In this document: piece by piece, positions 49,777 through 58,581 of the stretch
Layout: every line of letters starts with the position of its first letter
Numbering within the stretch: the first letter of the stretch is position 1
Assembly (NCBI GenBank): GCA_019634595.1
Contig: JAHCBC010000005.1
Location: forward strand, 186,001 to 250,000
Reading direction: 5' to 3'
DNA length: 64,000 nucleotides
Source: Akkermansiaceae bacterium
Lineage (GTDB): Bacteria > Verrucomicrobiota > Verrucomicrobiia > Verrucomicrobiales > Akkermansiaceae
Translations under genes and position numbers: made by a program
The notes under the pieces: generated by a model
Seen by the model: only the letters and a program-made list of their open reading frames with translations
Database searches by the model: none
Told to the model about the DNA's origin: nothing

Positions 49777-51380
49777 ACACCGGCACTGAGAACGAATTCC
49801 GCGGTTTGATGATCCGGGCGCTGGAAGGCGGACTGGAAAGGGAGGAAATGTCCAGGCTCGCCACCCTGTGCAGGGAACATCCCGGGCTTGCCCGGATGTT
49901 CGGACGGCAGGTGGAGGTGGATCGTTTCCTGGAGATCGCGTTGAGGGATCTCACCGCTGGCACCGGCTTTTCCCGCAGCGTGATCCAGCGGATTGAAGAT
50001 GAGCGGGAGGTGGGGGCGCCTTTCGTCGCTTCGGTGATGGACCGGGTGGAGCGGGTGTCGCGCCGGAAGACCCGGTGGCTGACGGCGGCGGTGGGGATCG
50101 CCGCGCTGCTCATTCTCTGGCTGGGACTTTCCCTCCATGGCCGCGGCACCGCCGCGAAGCTGCACCGCGGGGACTCCGCGAAGTGGATGGCGCCTCCGGC
50201 AGGGGAAGACCTGCGGGCGGGCATGCGGCTGCAACTGGACAGCGGTCTGGCGGAGATCCATTTCGCCACTGGCGCGGAAGTCATTCTGGAAGGTCCGGCG
50301 GATTTTGAAATCCGGGGGCGGGATGAGGGCTTCATCCATCAGGGCAGGGTCTCCGTGCGGATCCCGGAACAAGCCCGGCGATTCAGGCTGGGCAGTCCCG
50401 GAGGCAGCGTGGTGGATCCCGGAAAAGCCTTCGGCCTCCATGTCGCCGCGGACGGGGAGACGGAGGCGGAGGTATTCGAAGGAAAGATCCGGGTGCGTCC
50501 GCGCCATGGAAGTGGGGAAGTGATGCTGGGGACGAACGAAAAGTTCATCTCCAGCGGCAGAATCTGGTGGAAGAGCGGGGGGATCGATGCGAATGCGTTC
50601 GTCACCAGCATGCCACCGCAGGCACCGGGTGTTCCGGAGTATGCCCACTGGGCGCTGGATGAAGGGGCCGGAACCTCCACCAAGTCCCTCGGAAAACTGA
50701 CGGCGGGCGATTTCCGCCCTGCGGAACTGAGGGACTTCGGAGGAATGCCGGGTGCCCTGCCAAAGTGGGTCGACGGACCTTATGGCAAGGCGCTTGCCTT
50801 TGATGGCCTGGGGAACGCGTTGGAAACCCACTTTCCCGGGGTGGTGGGGGACGCCGCGCGGACGGTGGCCTTCTGGCTCCGCCTGCCGGAGGACTTTGAT
50901 TCGGAACAGGGATATGGGATCATCTCCTGGGGGGATCTGGCGGAGACGGGGAACGCATGGCAGATATCGGTCAATCCCTACATCCACGAAGGTCCGGTCG
51001 GCAGGCTGCGCGTCGGCATCTACCCGTCGCTGGTGACCGGTTCGACGGACCTGCGCGACGGCCGCTGGCATCACTGTGCGGTCGTTCTCTACAAGGACGA
51101 ACGGAACGGCCACCGCATTCCCGCCCTGCTCTATGTGGATGGGAAGATGGAGGCGACGGCGTCGAAGGGGGTTGTCACCCGGATCCACACGAGTTCGGAG
51201 GAAGGGGCCCGCCCGGTGTGGATCGCCAGGAGTCTCCGGCACGAGGAGCCGAAGCGCAGCCGCGGCACCGGCTTCTTCCGCGGGGATCTGGATGAGATCT
51301 ACATCTTCGATGGCGCGCTCAACCAAGGGCAGATTGAAAATCTCATGCGCTTCAATACGCTCTTCCCCAAGTCCTACTGA
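49773..51380 (+). CDS. FecR-like transmembrane regulator with C-terminal LamG domain
   Basis: 535 residues. Residues 1-100 are a cytoplasmic anti-sigma-like helical region, then one transmembrane helix (WLTAAVGIAALLILWLGLSL, about residues 107-126). A FecR-type domain follows (AKLHRGDSAKWM, ATGAEVILEGPADFEI, HQGRVSVRIPEQAR). A concanavalin/LamG domain covers about residues 290-535 (LAFDGLGNALETHF, RTVAFWLRLPEDF, DLRDGRWHHCAVVLY and RGDLDEIYIFDGAL). The LamG part would sense or bind a glycan outside the membrane. It probably regulates the coupled ECF sigma factor. Confidence 0.88.
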   Translation: MNTGTENEFRGLMIRALEGGLEREEMSRLATLCREHPGLARMFGRQVEVDRFLEIALRDLTAGTGFSRSVIQRIEDEREVGAPFVASVMDRVERVSRRKTRWLTAAVGIAALLILWLGLSLHGRGTAAKLHRGDSAKWMAPPAGEDLRAGMRLQLDSGLAEIHFATGAEVILEGPADFEIRGRDEGFIHQGRVSVRIPEQARRFRLGSPGGSVVDPGKAFGLHVAADGETEAEVFEGKIRVRPRHGSGEVMLGTNEKFISSGRIWWKSGGIDANAFVTSMPPQAPGVPEYAHWALDEGAGTSTKSLGKLTAGDFRPAELRDFGGMPGALPKWVDGPYGKALAFDGLGNALETHFPGVVGDAARTVAFWLRLPEDFDSEQGYGIISWGDLAETGNAWQISVNPYIHEGPVGRLRVGIYPSLVTGSTDLRDGRWHHCAVVLYKDERNGHRIPALLYVDGKMEATASKGVVTRIHTSSEEGARPVWIARSLRHEEPKRSRGTGFFRGDLDEIYIFDGALNQGQIENLMRFNTLFPKSY

Positions 51381-51424
51381 CCGTTCCCCCTGCTTCCAAA
51401 GCTCTCCCATACCAGACAAGACCC

Positions 51425-52348
51425 ATGAAATCCCTCGTCCCGCTTCTGTTCCTCTCCTTGGCCGCCCTCTGCCATGCCGGCGGTTTCAAGGAACTCGTCA
51501 CCTTCGGCGACAGCCTCACCGACATGGGCAACCGGTCGGTGGGTCCGGATAAGAAAGATGTGAAATTCCGTCCGACCTGGGTCGCCCAGCTCGCCGGTCC
51601 GCAAATGCTGGACATTCCCGGCTTCAAACCCTCCGGCATGAATGGCTTCTACTTCGGCGGGACCAACTATGCCGTGGGGGGATCGACCAGCGGCTACGCC
51701 GCCGCCAAGGGCCGGGACCAGAATAAGGGCCAGAACCTCACGGTCCAGATCAGCAAGCGGTACCTCAACCCGGAATTCAACAAGGACGGGGTGAAGAAAG
51801 ACGCGCTGCACATCGTCCGCATCGGCACCAATGATCTGATGGCGCTGGCGATCCAGCCGGAACAGATCGGCTCAGCCTGGACCACCCTCAGCCAGGAAGC
51901 GGCGAAGGTGGTGGTGGATGTGGAGGGACAGATTCAGGCCATGGCGGACGCGGGCGTGAAATACGTGATGTGGGGGAATCTCTCCGATGGCTCGAAATTC
52001 CCATCCCTCGTCCGCCGGGTGGCTATTCTCGGTGACATGGCGCCCATCGCCCTCAAGGCGGTTTCCGATGCTAGCAAAGCGTTCAATGCGGAGATGGATG
52101 CGGCCATCGTGAGGCTCCAGGCGAAGAACGCCGGGCTGAAGATCATCAAGCTGGACATGGACGCCATGTTCAATGAGGTCGAGGCGGATCCGGGGAAATT
52201 CGGCTTCGTCAGCGTGACGGAAGGTGCGAATGACAGCCGCCACCTTTTTTCCGCCGATGGCCTCCATCCCACCCCGGCCGGGCACAAGGCGCTCGCGGAA
52301 TATGCCTTCCGCGTCATCTCAGACCCGAAGACACCGAAGCCAAACTGA
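51425..52348 (+). CDS. Secreted GDSL/SGNH-family esterase
   Basis: 307 residues with a signal peptide (MKSLVPLLFLSLAALCHAGG). The SGNH motifs are complete: block I FGDSLTDMGN with the catalytic Ser, block III GTNDL with the Asn, and block V DGLHPTPAGH with the catalytic Asp and His. It resembles autotransporter-type and thermolabile-haemolysin-type GDSL lipases. It probably hydrolyses acyl or acetyl esters in the periplasm or outside. It follows the FecR-LamG gene by 44 nt and may be part of its regulon. Confidence 0.93.
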   Translation: MKSLVPLLFLSLAALCHAGGFKELVTFGDSLTDMGNRSVGPDKKDVKFRPTWVAQLAGPQMLDIPGFKPSGMNGFYFGGTNYAVGGSTSGYAAAKGRDQNKGQNLTVQISKRYLNPEFNKDGVKKDALHIVRIGTNDLMALAIQPEQIGSAWTTLSQEAAKVVVDVEGQIQAMADAGVKYVMWGNLSDGSKFPSLVRRVAILGDMAPIALKAVSDASKAFNAEMDAAIVRLQAKNAGLKIIKLDMDAMFNEVEADPGKFGFVSVTEGANDSRHLFSADGLHPTPAGHKALAEYAFRVISDPKTPKPN

Positions 52349-52467
52349 ATGCAAAGCATCCCCCGCGGCATGCACGATGCACCGGCTCCGGGATGGGAAA
52401 AGAAGGCAAGTCATTGTGGATGCTTGTCTGGCAGGCTGGGCATGGGAGCTGCGCCGGAGCTTCCACC

Positions 52468-53034
52468 ATGAAAACGAAAAAGACGAAGTATGATCTCAGC
52501 GGAAAGCGGGTGGCGGTGCTGGCGACCGACGGATTCGAGCAGTCCGAGCTTTCAAAACCCGTCGGGGCGCTCCGGGAACACGGCGTGAAGGTGTCCATCA
52601 TCAGTCCGTCGGGAGAACCCATCAAAGGATGGACCGATGACGACTGGGGGCACGAGATTACGGCGGACCTGGCCCTGGATGACGCCAGCCCGCTCGACTA
52701 TGACGGACTTCTGCTGCCTGGTGGCGTCATCAATTCCGACGCACTCCGGCAGGAGGAACAGGCACGGGAGTTCGCCCGTCACTTTTTCGACGCCGGGAAA
52801 CCCGTCTTCGCCATCTGCCATGGAGCGCAGCTCCTCATCGATGCCGGTCTGGTGGAGGGACGCCACATGACCTCCTACGCGGCTCTGGAAAAGGATCTCC
52901 GGAATGCCGGGGCGGACTGGGAGGATTCCGAGGTGGTGGTGGACAATGGATTCGTCACCTCCCGCAAGCCGGATGACCTGCCCGCGTTCTGTGCGAAGAT
53001 GTGCGAGGAACTCGCCGAGGGCATCCACGCATGA
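52468..53034 (+). CDS. DJ-1/PfpI family protein
   Basis: 188 residues from ATG 52468; an upstream in-frame ATG at 52393 lies next to the GDSL stop and is less likely. The nucleophile elbow has Cys 117 in FAICHGAQLL, and the oxyanion region is LLLPGGVINSD, typical of PfpI/YhbO (type 1 glutamine amidotransferase-like) proteins that act in stress protection or deglycation. The C-terminus NGFVTSRKPDDLPAFC is also typical. Cytoplasmic. A large terminator-like hairpin follows about 80 nt downstream. Confidence 0.92.
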   Translation: MKTKKTKYDLSGKRVAVLATDGFEQSELSKPVGALREHGVKVSIISPSGEPIKGWTDDDWGHEITADLALDDASPLDYDGLLLPGGVINSDALRQEEQAREFARHFFDAGKPVFAICHGAQLLIDAGLVEGRHMTSYAALEKDLRNAGADWEDSEVVVDNGFVTSRKPDDLPAFCAKMCEELAEGIHA

Positions 53035-53115
53035 TCCACGGTCGGCCCCCTACGCGATCGCGTGGGAATTACTCCTTCACGGGATTGTGGGGACCCGCTA
53101 TCAAATGTTCACTCA

Positions 53116-53193
53116 AGCCGCAACCGGCCGCTGACGCCGTTCTGTTATCCGGGGGGAAGACAGAATGGCGAGGCACCGGTTGCGGCTTTTTTT
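53116..53193 (+). terminator. Nested-hairpin terminator or structured RNA after the DJ-1 gene
   Basis: A perfect 12-bp outer stem (AGCCGCAACCGG at 53116-53127 pairing with CCGGTTGCGGCT at 53176-53187) encloses a 10-bp inner stem (GCCGTTCTGT at 53136-53145 with ACAGAATGGC at 53160-53169), and the outer stem runs directly into seven Ts (53187-53193). The layout fits an intrinsic terminator with an unusually elaborate apical structure, or the 3' part of a small RNA. The rest of the gene-free stretch 53035-53396 shows nothing I can assign. Confidence 0.8.
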
Positions 53194-53396
53194 GGTGATG
53201 CCATAGATGCGGCGCGCATGCAGGCAGGGATGCCATTCCATGGCGTCCGGCTGGGAGATCCACCATCATCGCCCGATCCCATTCCATCCTGGGGCCCATA
53301 AAGCCATCTTCGGACAGGGGCGTGATGATTCCTGTATCGCGGGTTTTTCAGCCGCCCCACCGGGTGCCATTGGAATGGCGATCCCTAGCCAACCGT

Positions 53397-53639
53397 TCAA
53401 CGGAACAGGAAATATAGCGCCAGCACGAAGAACCCGAACCAGACCGACGCGACGTGGGCGACTCCGAAGGATCTCGCGCCGGGCGTTTCCGCAGGATCGT
53501 CACGGTGCGGCCCGAACAGGATATTGAACTTCACCAGCATCCAGACGCCGAAGATGGACCAGGCGACGAGGAAAAGGGCGAGGAAGGTTTTGATGAGGAT
53601 GATCATCGGGAACAGGGCGATTTTCGCCACGCATGCCAT
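53397..53639 (-). CDS. Small membrane protein of unknown function
   Basis: About 80 residues if started at ATG 53639; the frame is open to 53747 and an inner ATG at 53606 is also possible, and no start has a clear ribosome binding site. Two hydrophobic segments (IILIKTFLALFLVAWSIFGVW and VASVWFGFFVLALYFLFR) flank a polar loop with GPHRDDPAETPGARSFG. No family recognised. It is divergent from the AraC regulator 107 nt away (or less with the longer start), so it could be its target. Confidence 0.65.
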   Translation of the reverse strand: MACVAKIALFPMIILIKTFLALFLVAWSIFGVWMLVKFNILFGPHRDDPAETPGARSFGVAHVASVWFGFFVLALYFLFR

Positions 53640-53745
53640 TGATGTCCAGCCAGCGGGACTCCGGGGACCGGCAGGTGGGAAGAATAGGGGCTTGTACAGA
53701 TGATAGGACTCGATTCCCTGTGGAGAAAGGTGCCAGATCATCGTC

Positions 53746-54642
53746 ATGAATCGCCGCGAGGTGCCGAGGATCGGGATGATTTCCTATGGTGAGGATCGTC
53801 TGCGGGAGGGTGGATTCGTGACCCTGCCGCTGAACGAATCCTTCACCATCGATCCCACACGGCTGCGCCCGCATTATCATGACTTTTTCCAGGTTTCGCT
53901 GCTGCTAGGGGACGGTTCGCTCATGCATGACTTCCGCGAGTCTGAGGCCAGCGGTGCGACTCTCTTTTTCCTGAGTCCCGGCCAAGTGCACACCATCGTC
54001 CCGCGGCCGCGCATGTCGGGAACCATCGTCTCCTTCACCCGTGAGTTTCTCGAGGAAGGGGTGGAGGACGGTTTCCTGATGAATCTCCCATTCTTTTTCA
54101 CGACGGAACAGGCACCTTGGTTGCGGCTGGCCGACGACCGCCTGCCATGGGTGGAGGGTGTTTTCCGTGAACTGCAGGAAGAATACGATGCCGCACCGCA
54201 GGGATTCGCGGAGGTAGCCCGCTGCCTGCTTCGCGTCCTGTTCGTGAAGGTCGCACGGTGGTATGGGGTGGAAAGTCCGGTCATGGCGCGTGGCAGGCAG
54301 GCCGTCCTGGTCCGGCGCTTCCGGCAGGAACTGGAGGCTCATCACCACGAATGGCAGACGCTGGACCACTACGCGAAGGCGCTGGGAGTGACCACCAACC
54401 ACCTCCATGATGCGGTGAGAGTGGAAACGGGGCAGTCCGCCGGGGAGCACCTCAGGGAGCGGCGGCTGCTCGATGCCAAGCGCCAGCTCCTCCACTCCAC
54501 CATGAGCGTCTCCGAGGTGGGCTACGGGCTGGGTTTCGCGGATCCATCGTATTTCAGCCGCTTCTTCAAACGCAGTGAAGGGATGAGCCCGGCGGAGTTC
54601 CGGAAGAAGATCCGAGAAAAATACCAGAAAGACCACGGTTAG
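53746..54642 (+). CDS. AraC family transcriptional regulator
   Basis: 298 residues. The N-terminal cupin-like ligand domain has RPHYHDFFQVSLLL then FFLSPGQVHTIVP. The C-terminal pair of helix-turn-helix motifs reads YAKALGVTTNHLHDAVRVET and SVSEVGYGLGFADPSYFSRF, the second being the AraC signature. Ligand unknown. The MFS exporter of the fosmidomycin-resistance type follows 51 nt downstream on the same strand and is a likely target. Confidence 0.93.
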   Translation: MNRREVPRIGMISYGEDRLREGGFVTLPLNESFTIDPTRLRPHYHDFFQVSLLLGDGSLMHDFRESEASGATLFFLSPGQVHTIVPRPRMSGTIVSFTREFLEEGVEDGFLMNLPFFFTTEQAPWLRLADDRLPWVEGVFRELQEEYDAAPQGFAEVARCLLRVLFVKVARWYGVESPVMARGRQAVLVRRFRQELEAHHHEWQTLDHYAKALGVTTNHLHDAVRVETGQSAGEHLRERRLLDAKRQLLHSTMSVSEVGYGLGFADPSYFSRFFKRSEGMSPAEFRKKIREKYQKDHG

Positions 54643-54693
54643 CACCGGCCCCTTGGATTGAGCGGGGGAAGGGGCGGGAGCACCTTCGCGGGC

Positions 54694-55911
54694 ATGGAAG
54701 ACTCAACGGCCATTCCGGAGGCCACACCGCGGGCGAACTCCCATGAGACGGTGTTCGCCCTGTTGTTCGCGATCAGTTTCTCACACCTGCTCAATGACAC
54801 GATCCAGGCGCTGATTCCGTCCATTTATCCCATCCTCAAGCACGACTACGCCCTGACGTTCACGCAACTGGGCCTCATCACCTTCGCCTTCCAGCTCACC
54901 GCATCCCTGCTCCAGCCGGTGGTCGGCCTGGTCACGGACCGGCGGCCGATGCCCTATTCGCTGCCTGTCGGGATGGGCATGACCTTGCTGGGGCTGGTTG
55001 CGCTGGCCTACGCCGGGAGCTTCCACTCCATCCTCATCTCCGCCGCGCTGGTGGGCGGTGGCTCGGCCATTTTCCACCCGGAGGCGTCCCGCATCGCGCA
55101 CATGGCGGCGGGCAGGCGGCGTGGCTTCGCCCAGTCCCTGTTCCAGGTGGGCGGAAATGCGGGCAGCGCCATTGGCCCCTTGCTGGCGGCATGGATCATC
55201 GTCCCGCACGGGCAGAAGTCGCTGGTCGTCTTCTCCGCCATCGCCCTGCTGGGTGTGCTGGTGCTGTGGCAGATCGGGAAATGGCAGAGCGCCAACCTGC
55301 ACCGCATCCACCGCAAGCCGAAGGCCGCGGGTGCCGCCGTGAGTCCGGTGAGCCGGAACCGCGTGATCCTCGCCATGAGCGTGCTGGTGGTGCTGGTGTT
55401 CTCGAAGTATGTCTATCTGTCCTCGCTCACCAGCTACTACACCTTCTACCTGATCGACCGTTTCCATGTCTCCGTGCAGAGCGCGCAGATGCACCTGTTC
55501 CTGCTGCTGTTCGCGGTGGCGGTGGGCACCATCGTCGGTGGTCCGGTGGGGGACCGCATCGGCCGCAAGCGGGTGATCTGGGGTTCCATCCTCGGTGTCG
55601 CCCCGTTCTCGCTGGCCCTGCCCCACGTGAACCTCCTCACCACCGGCATCCTGAGCGTCTTCATCGGCCTCATCCTGGCGTCCGCTTTTTCCGCGATTCT
55701 GGTCTATGCCCAGGAGCTGCTTCCGGGAAAGGTGGGGATGGTCGCGGGCCTGTTCTTCGGGCTGGCCTTCGGCATCGCCGGCATCGGCTCCGCCGTGCTG
55801 GGAAAAGTGGCGGACATCCACGGCATCAACTTCGTCTTCCAGATCTGCGCGTTCCTGCCGCTGCTGGGCCTGGCGACGGTGCTACTGCCGGATGTCGAGG
55901 TGGAGAAATAG
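54694..55911 (+). CDS. MFS transporter, Fsr (fosmidomycin resistance)-like
   Basis: 405 residues from ATG 54694; the open frame's TTG at 54658 is not needed. Twelve hydrophobic segments are visible. The N-terminal SFSHLLNDTIQALIPSIYPI, YALTFTQLGLITFAFQLTAS, GGGSAIFHPEASRIAHMAAG and the inner loop GDRIGRKRVIWGS are characteristic of the Fsr subfamily of major facilitator exporters. It probably expels a toxic small molecule across the inner membrane using the proton gradient. The substrate cannot be deduced. It is downstream of and co-directional with an AraC regulator. Confidence 0.9.
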   Translation: MEDSTAIPEATPRANSHETVFALLFAISFSHLLNDTIQALIPSIYPILKHDYALTFTQLGLITFAFQLTASLLQPVVGLVTDRRPMPYSLPVGMGMTLLGLVALAYAGSFHSILISAALVGGGSAIFHPEASRIAHMAAGRRRGFAQSLFQVGGNAGSAIGPLLAAWIIVPHGQKSLVVFSAIALLGVLVLWQIGKWQSANLHRIHRKPKAAGAAVSPVSRNRVILAMSVLVVLVFSKYVYLSSLTSYYTFYLIDRFHVSVQSAQMHLFLLLFAVAVGTIVGGPVGDRIGRKRVIWGSILGVAPFSLALPHVNLLTTGILSVFIGLILASAFSAILVYAQELLPGKVGMVAGLFFGLAFGIAGIGSAVLGKVADIHGINFVFQICAFLPLLGLATVLLPDVEVEK

Positions 55912-55918
55912 AGGAGCC

Positions 55919-57316
55919 CTACCGCTCCTCCATGATCCGCTTCATTTCCTCCGGTGGCAGGTTGCCGAACACCTTGTCCCGCAGCTCGGGCCTGTCCCGC
56001 AGGACCTCGATGGTCTGGCGGATGAACTTGTCCCGCTGCGGGCCGGGGTGGTCGCCGATCCACTTTTGGAAGGCCTCCAGTTGCTGCGGGGATTCCGCCA
56101 CCCCCCATGTGATCTGCGGTCGGCCGAATGATGTTCCTCTTTCCCCGTCCACGAATCCGACCAACTCACGGATGTAGGCATCGAGGTTCGCTCCTTGGAT
56201 CGAGCCATCCGCCAGCGGCCCGAGGAAGGCCGGAAAATCCCCCGGCATGCGGAAAAGCATGGCCGAACGGAAGGCGTCCGCCTGCAGGGAGTCCGGCAGC
56301 TTGGCGATCATGTTCACTGCTTTTGCCGCGGGTCCATAGAGGCATGCGGCGGTCCCCAGTCCCCGCGCGGCGTCCACTCCCTGGGTGGTGCCTTCCATGG
56401 CAACCACATGGGCGATCGCCGTCTCCGGTGATTTGTTGTAGAGGCTTCCCAGCAGGCTGTTGATGCCGCTGTGGGAGGTGACTCCCATCTCCCCGGCCAA
56501 CCACTTCATCTGCCCCAGGATGGTCCCGGCGGAGTCCGCCTGCATGGCGAACAGGGTGACATGCTGCCTGACGTGGGAAGGGGCGTTGCGGACGTATTCC
56601 ATCGCCGCCTGCGGGTCCTTCGCCCGCAGATGATGGAGCATCATCGGCAGCACCACGTTCTGGTATTCCGCGTTCAGGGACTCCGCCCAGCGGATTGCCG
56701 CCGCCGGGTCTTCCTTCGCCAGCGCCTCAGCGAACGTCTTCGCCATCCCTGCGGACACCCCACCCACCGGGCAGCGGTTGAGCCAGTGGCTGACCTCCTG
56801 CGGGTCCAGTTGCCGGAGTTCATCCAGCCGGTCGATCCTGGTGTGGAGCGTGATGTCATGACCCATGACGCCCTCGATCCGTCCCACCCAGCGCAACGCC
56901 ACCAGCGGATGCGTTTGGAAAAGTTCCTGCACCTGCCGGGGAAAGAACTGGCTCCTCCCTTCGTAGCCGAACCTTCCGGGCAGCAGCAGCGCCGCCTGGA
57001 AAGCCGCATCCGGATTTGCCGCGATCCATGCGTTGAAGAACGCTTCCACGATCTCCCGTGACGGCTGCGGGTCCGCCTTGAGCAGGGCTTGGAAAAATCC
57101 CCGTGGGTCCGTGGTCGCGGCTGCGGCGGCATCGGCGGCGGTGATGCCATCCAGATCATGCGCCTCCTTTCCGGGATTGGAGTTAACGCCGGACCGGGCG
57201 GTAGCGACGGATGGTGCGGCACTCGCTTTTCCTTTGCTGGGGGGAAGGGGGATCACCGCTCCCAAAAGGCAGCCCGCAGCCAGGGTGATGGTCATGAATT
57301 TCGCGGTGGCTTTCAT
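55919..57316 (-). CDS. Secreted helical-repeat protein A
   Basis: 465 residues with an N-terminal hydrophobic signal (MTITLAAGCLLGAVIPL). The body consists of degenerate helical units with recurrent D/E-P-x-A-A/Q patterns (KEDPAAAIRWAESLNAE, AKDPQAAMEYVRNAPS, NKSPETAIAHVVAMEG), similar to HEAT/TPR-like solenoids. The C-terminus KVFGNLPPEEMKRIMEE is charged. This type is a large paralogous group in Verrucomicrobiota with no known function. It overlaps the upstream gene (57313) by ATGA, so the two are coupled. Confidence 0.82.
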   Translation of the reverse strand: MKATAKFMTITLAAGCLLGAVIPLPPSKGKASAAPSVATARSGVNSNPGKEAHDLDGITAADAAAAATTDPRGFFQALLKADPQPSREIVEAFFNAWIAANPDAAFQAALLLPGRFGYEGRSQFFPRQVQELFQTHPLVALRWVGRIEGVMGHDITLHTRIDRLDELRQLDPQEVSHWLNRCPVGGVSAGMAKTFAEALAKEDPAAAIRWAESLNAEYQNVVLPMMLHHLRAKDPQAAMEYVRNAPSHVRQHVTLFAMQADSAGTILGQMKWLAGEMGVTSHSGINSLLGSLYNKSPETAIAHVVAMEGTTQGVDAARGLGTAACLYGPAAKAVNMIAKLPDSLQADAFRSAMLFRMPGDFPAFLGPLADGSIQGANLDAYIRELVGFVDGERGTSFGRPQITWGVAESPQQLEAFQKWIGDHPGPQRDKFIRQTIEVLRDRPELRDKVFGNLPPEEMKRIMEER

Positions 57317-58338
57317 GGTTCCTTCTTCAGCTTGCCGGATGGTTGCGCCCCCACTCGCCGGATGGTTTCCGATCTCAGCGCCTCATCGGCAATAGTCGCC
57401 GCCCATTCGGTCGCCGTGGCCGGGTCCGCCGGGGCCAGACGTGTGACCAACGCACCGATGGCCGCGTCCTTGTCCGGTCCGGTGGGAAGCTTCGTGATCC
57501 ATTCGGAGGCCAGATCCGGATTCCTGTCGGACCACTCCAGGACGGCCTGCCTCAGGCACTCCTTCCGCAGTTCCGGATCCTTGGTGGCCAGCACCGCCTT
57601 CACCGCCGAAACGGGATCCGCCAACCGGAAAGTATCCGCTCCGTTGGCCCAGGATTTCATCAGCCCCGCCACCGCCTCGCTGCGGTGCGCGGATGGAGGC
57701 AGTTCTGCGATCATTTCCAGACACGCCTCCGGTGCCCGCGCTCCAAAACCGGCGGCCTTCTTTCCCAACAGCTCCGCACGCTCGTCCGGCTTCTGTTGCT
57801 CCAGCAGCCGCATCCGCTGCTCCAGCGGCAGTTCGGAAAAAAGGGCCTCCCGGGCGGTGCGAGCTTCCGGTCCATCACCGAGGTTGAATGACAGGGCAAT
57901 GCTGCGGTCCGCATCCTCCCGGGCCAGGCGGGGCGATATCGCCTGGAAAACCAGAGCCGCGATGCGTCCGTCTTTCTGGCGGGTGAGCCAATCCAGCAGC
58001 AGATCGTGGTGCGGATTCCGGATGGCCTTCACGAATCTCCCGGCCAGCTCCGCGGCCAACCCACGGTCTTCCATCGAGTCGATGTGCGCCATCATCCCGG
58101 CGGGGTCCGTTTCCATCCATCGCTCCAGCCTTCCTTCAGTGTCCTTGGAGAGCAGGGCGGTGATGTCTTCCTTCATCACAGACGCCTCACGTTCCCTGAC
58201 GGTGGCGGCGTGCGCCTGCTCCGCCGCAGGCTGATGCGGTGCCATGGCCAGACGGATGGCGACCACCACCGCGGCACCGGCTGCACCCAAGGCACCGCCC
58301 CAGATGATCTTCCACAGGCGTTGGTTCGAAAGGTGCAT
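57313..58338 (-). CDS. Secreted helical-repeat protein B (paralogue-like)
   Basis: 341 residues with an N-terminal membrane anchor or signal (IIWGGALGAAGAAVVVAIRLA). The body shares the solenoid style of its neighbour (NPDLASEWITKLPTGPDKD, ADPATATEWAATIADEALRS), including the W(A/I)xxI/L repeats and the closing Arg/Lys-rich tail. It probably arose from the same family by duplication. It is translated before and overlaps the second gene by 4 nt. Function unknown. Confidence 0.82.
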   Translation of the reverse strand: MHLSNQRLWKIIWGGALGAAGAAVVVAIRLAMAPHQPAAEQAHAATVREREASVMKEDITALLSKDTEGRLERWMETDPAGMMAHIDSMEDRGLAAELAGRFVKAIRNPHHDLLLDWLTRQKDGRIAALVFQAISPRLAREDADRSIALSFNLGDGPEARTAREALFSELPLEQRMRLLEQQKPDERAELLGKKAAGFGARAPEACLEMIAELPPSAHRSEAVAGLMKSWANGADTFRLADPVSAVKAVLATKDPELRKECLRQAVLEWSDRNPDLASEWITKLPTGPDKDAAIGALVTRLAPADPATATEWAATIADEALRSETIRRVGAQPSGKLKKEP

Positions 58339-58412
58339 CGCACCTATCTGGATAACCGGCCTGCCCCGTCAGGACAACGGGTTTAGTGTAAATTCGGATT
58401 TACAGAAGCAAG

Positions 58413-58581
58413 GGCAGGGACCGCATTCCATGCGGTCAGGCGGTGAAGATTTCCATTATCCCGCGATTCCGCTTCTGGAACGATTTTCCTGCCTTCGCGA
58501 AAGGGGGATCAATAGGAGAGTCGGTCATCCTGCGGCATATGCCATTGCCCCCGCCGGACCGCATGGAATGCGGTCCCTGCC
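58413..58581. repeat. F3 REP/BIME element
   Basis: 169-bp element with perfect 25-bp terminal inverted repeats (58413-58437 and 58557-58581), each containing the hairpin GACCGCAT-tcc-ATGCGGTC after a GGCAGG head. The interior (about 119 bp) has no open frame and no similarity to F1 or F2. It sits immediately after the histidine kinase stop (58582-58584, minus strand) and 74 nt upstream of helical-repeat protein B, filling most of the 243-bp gap. Only one copy is present in the window. Confidence 0.9.
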
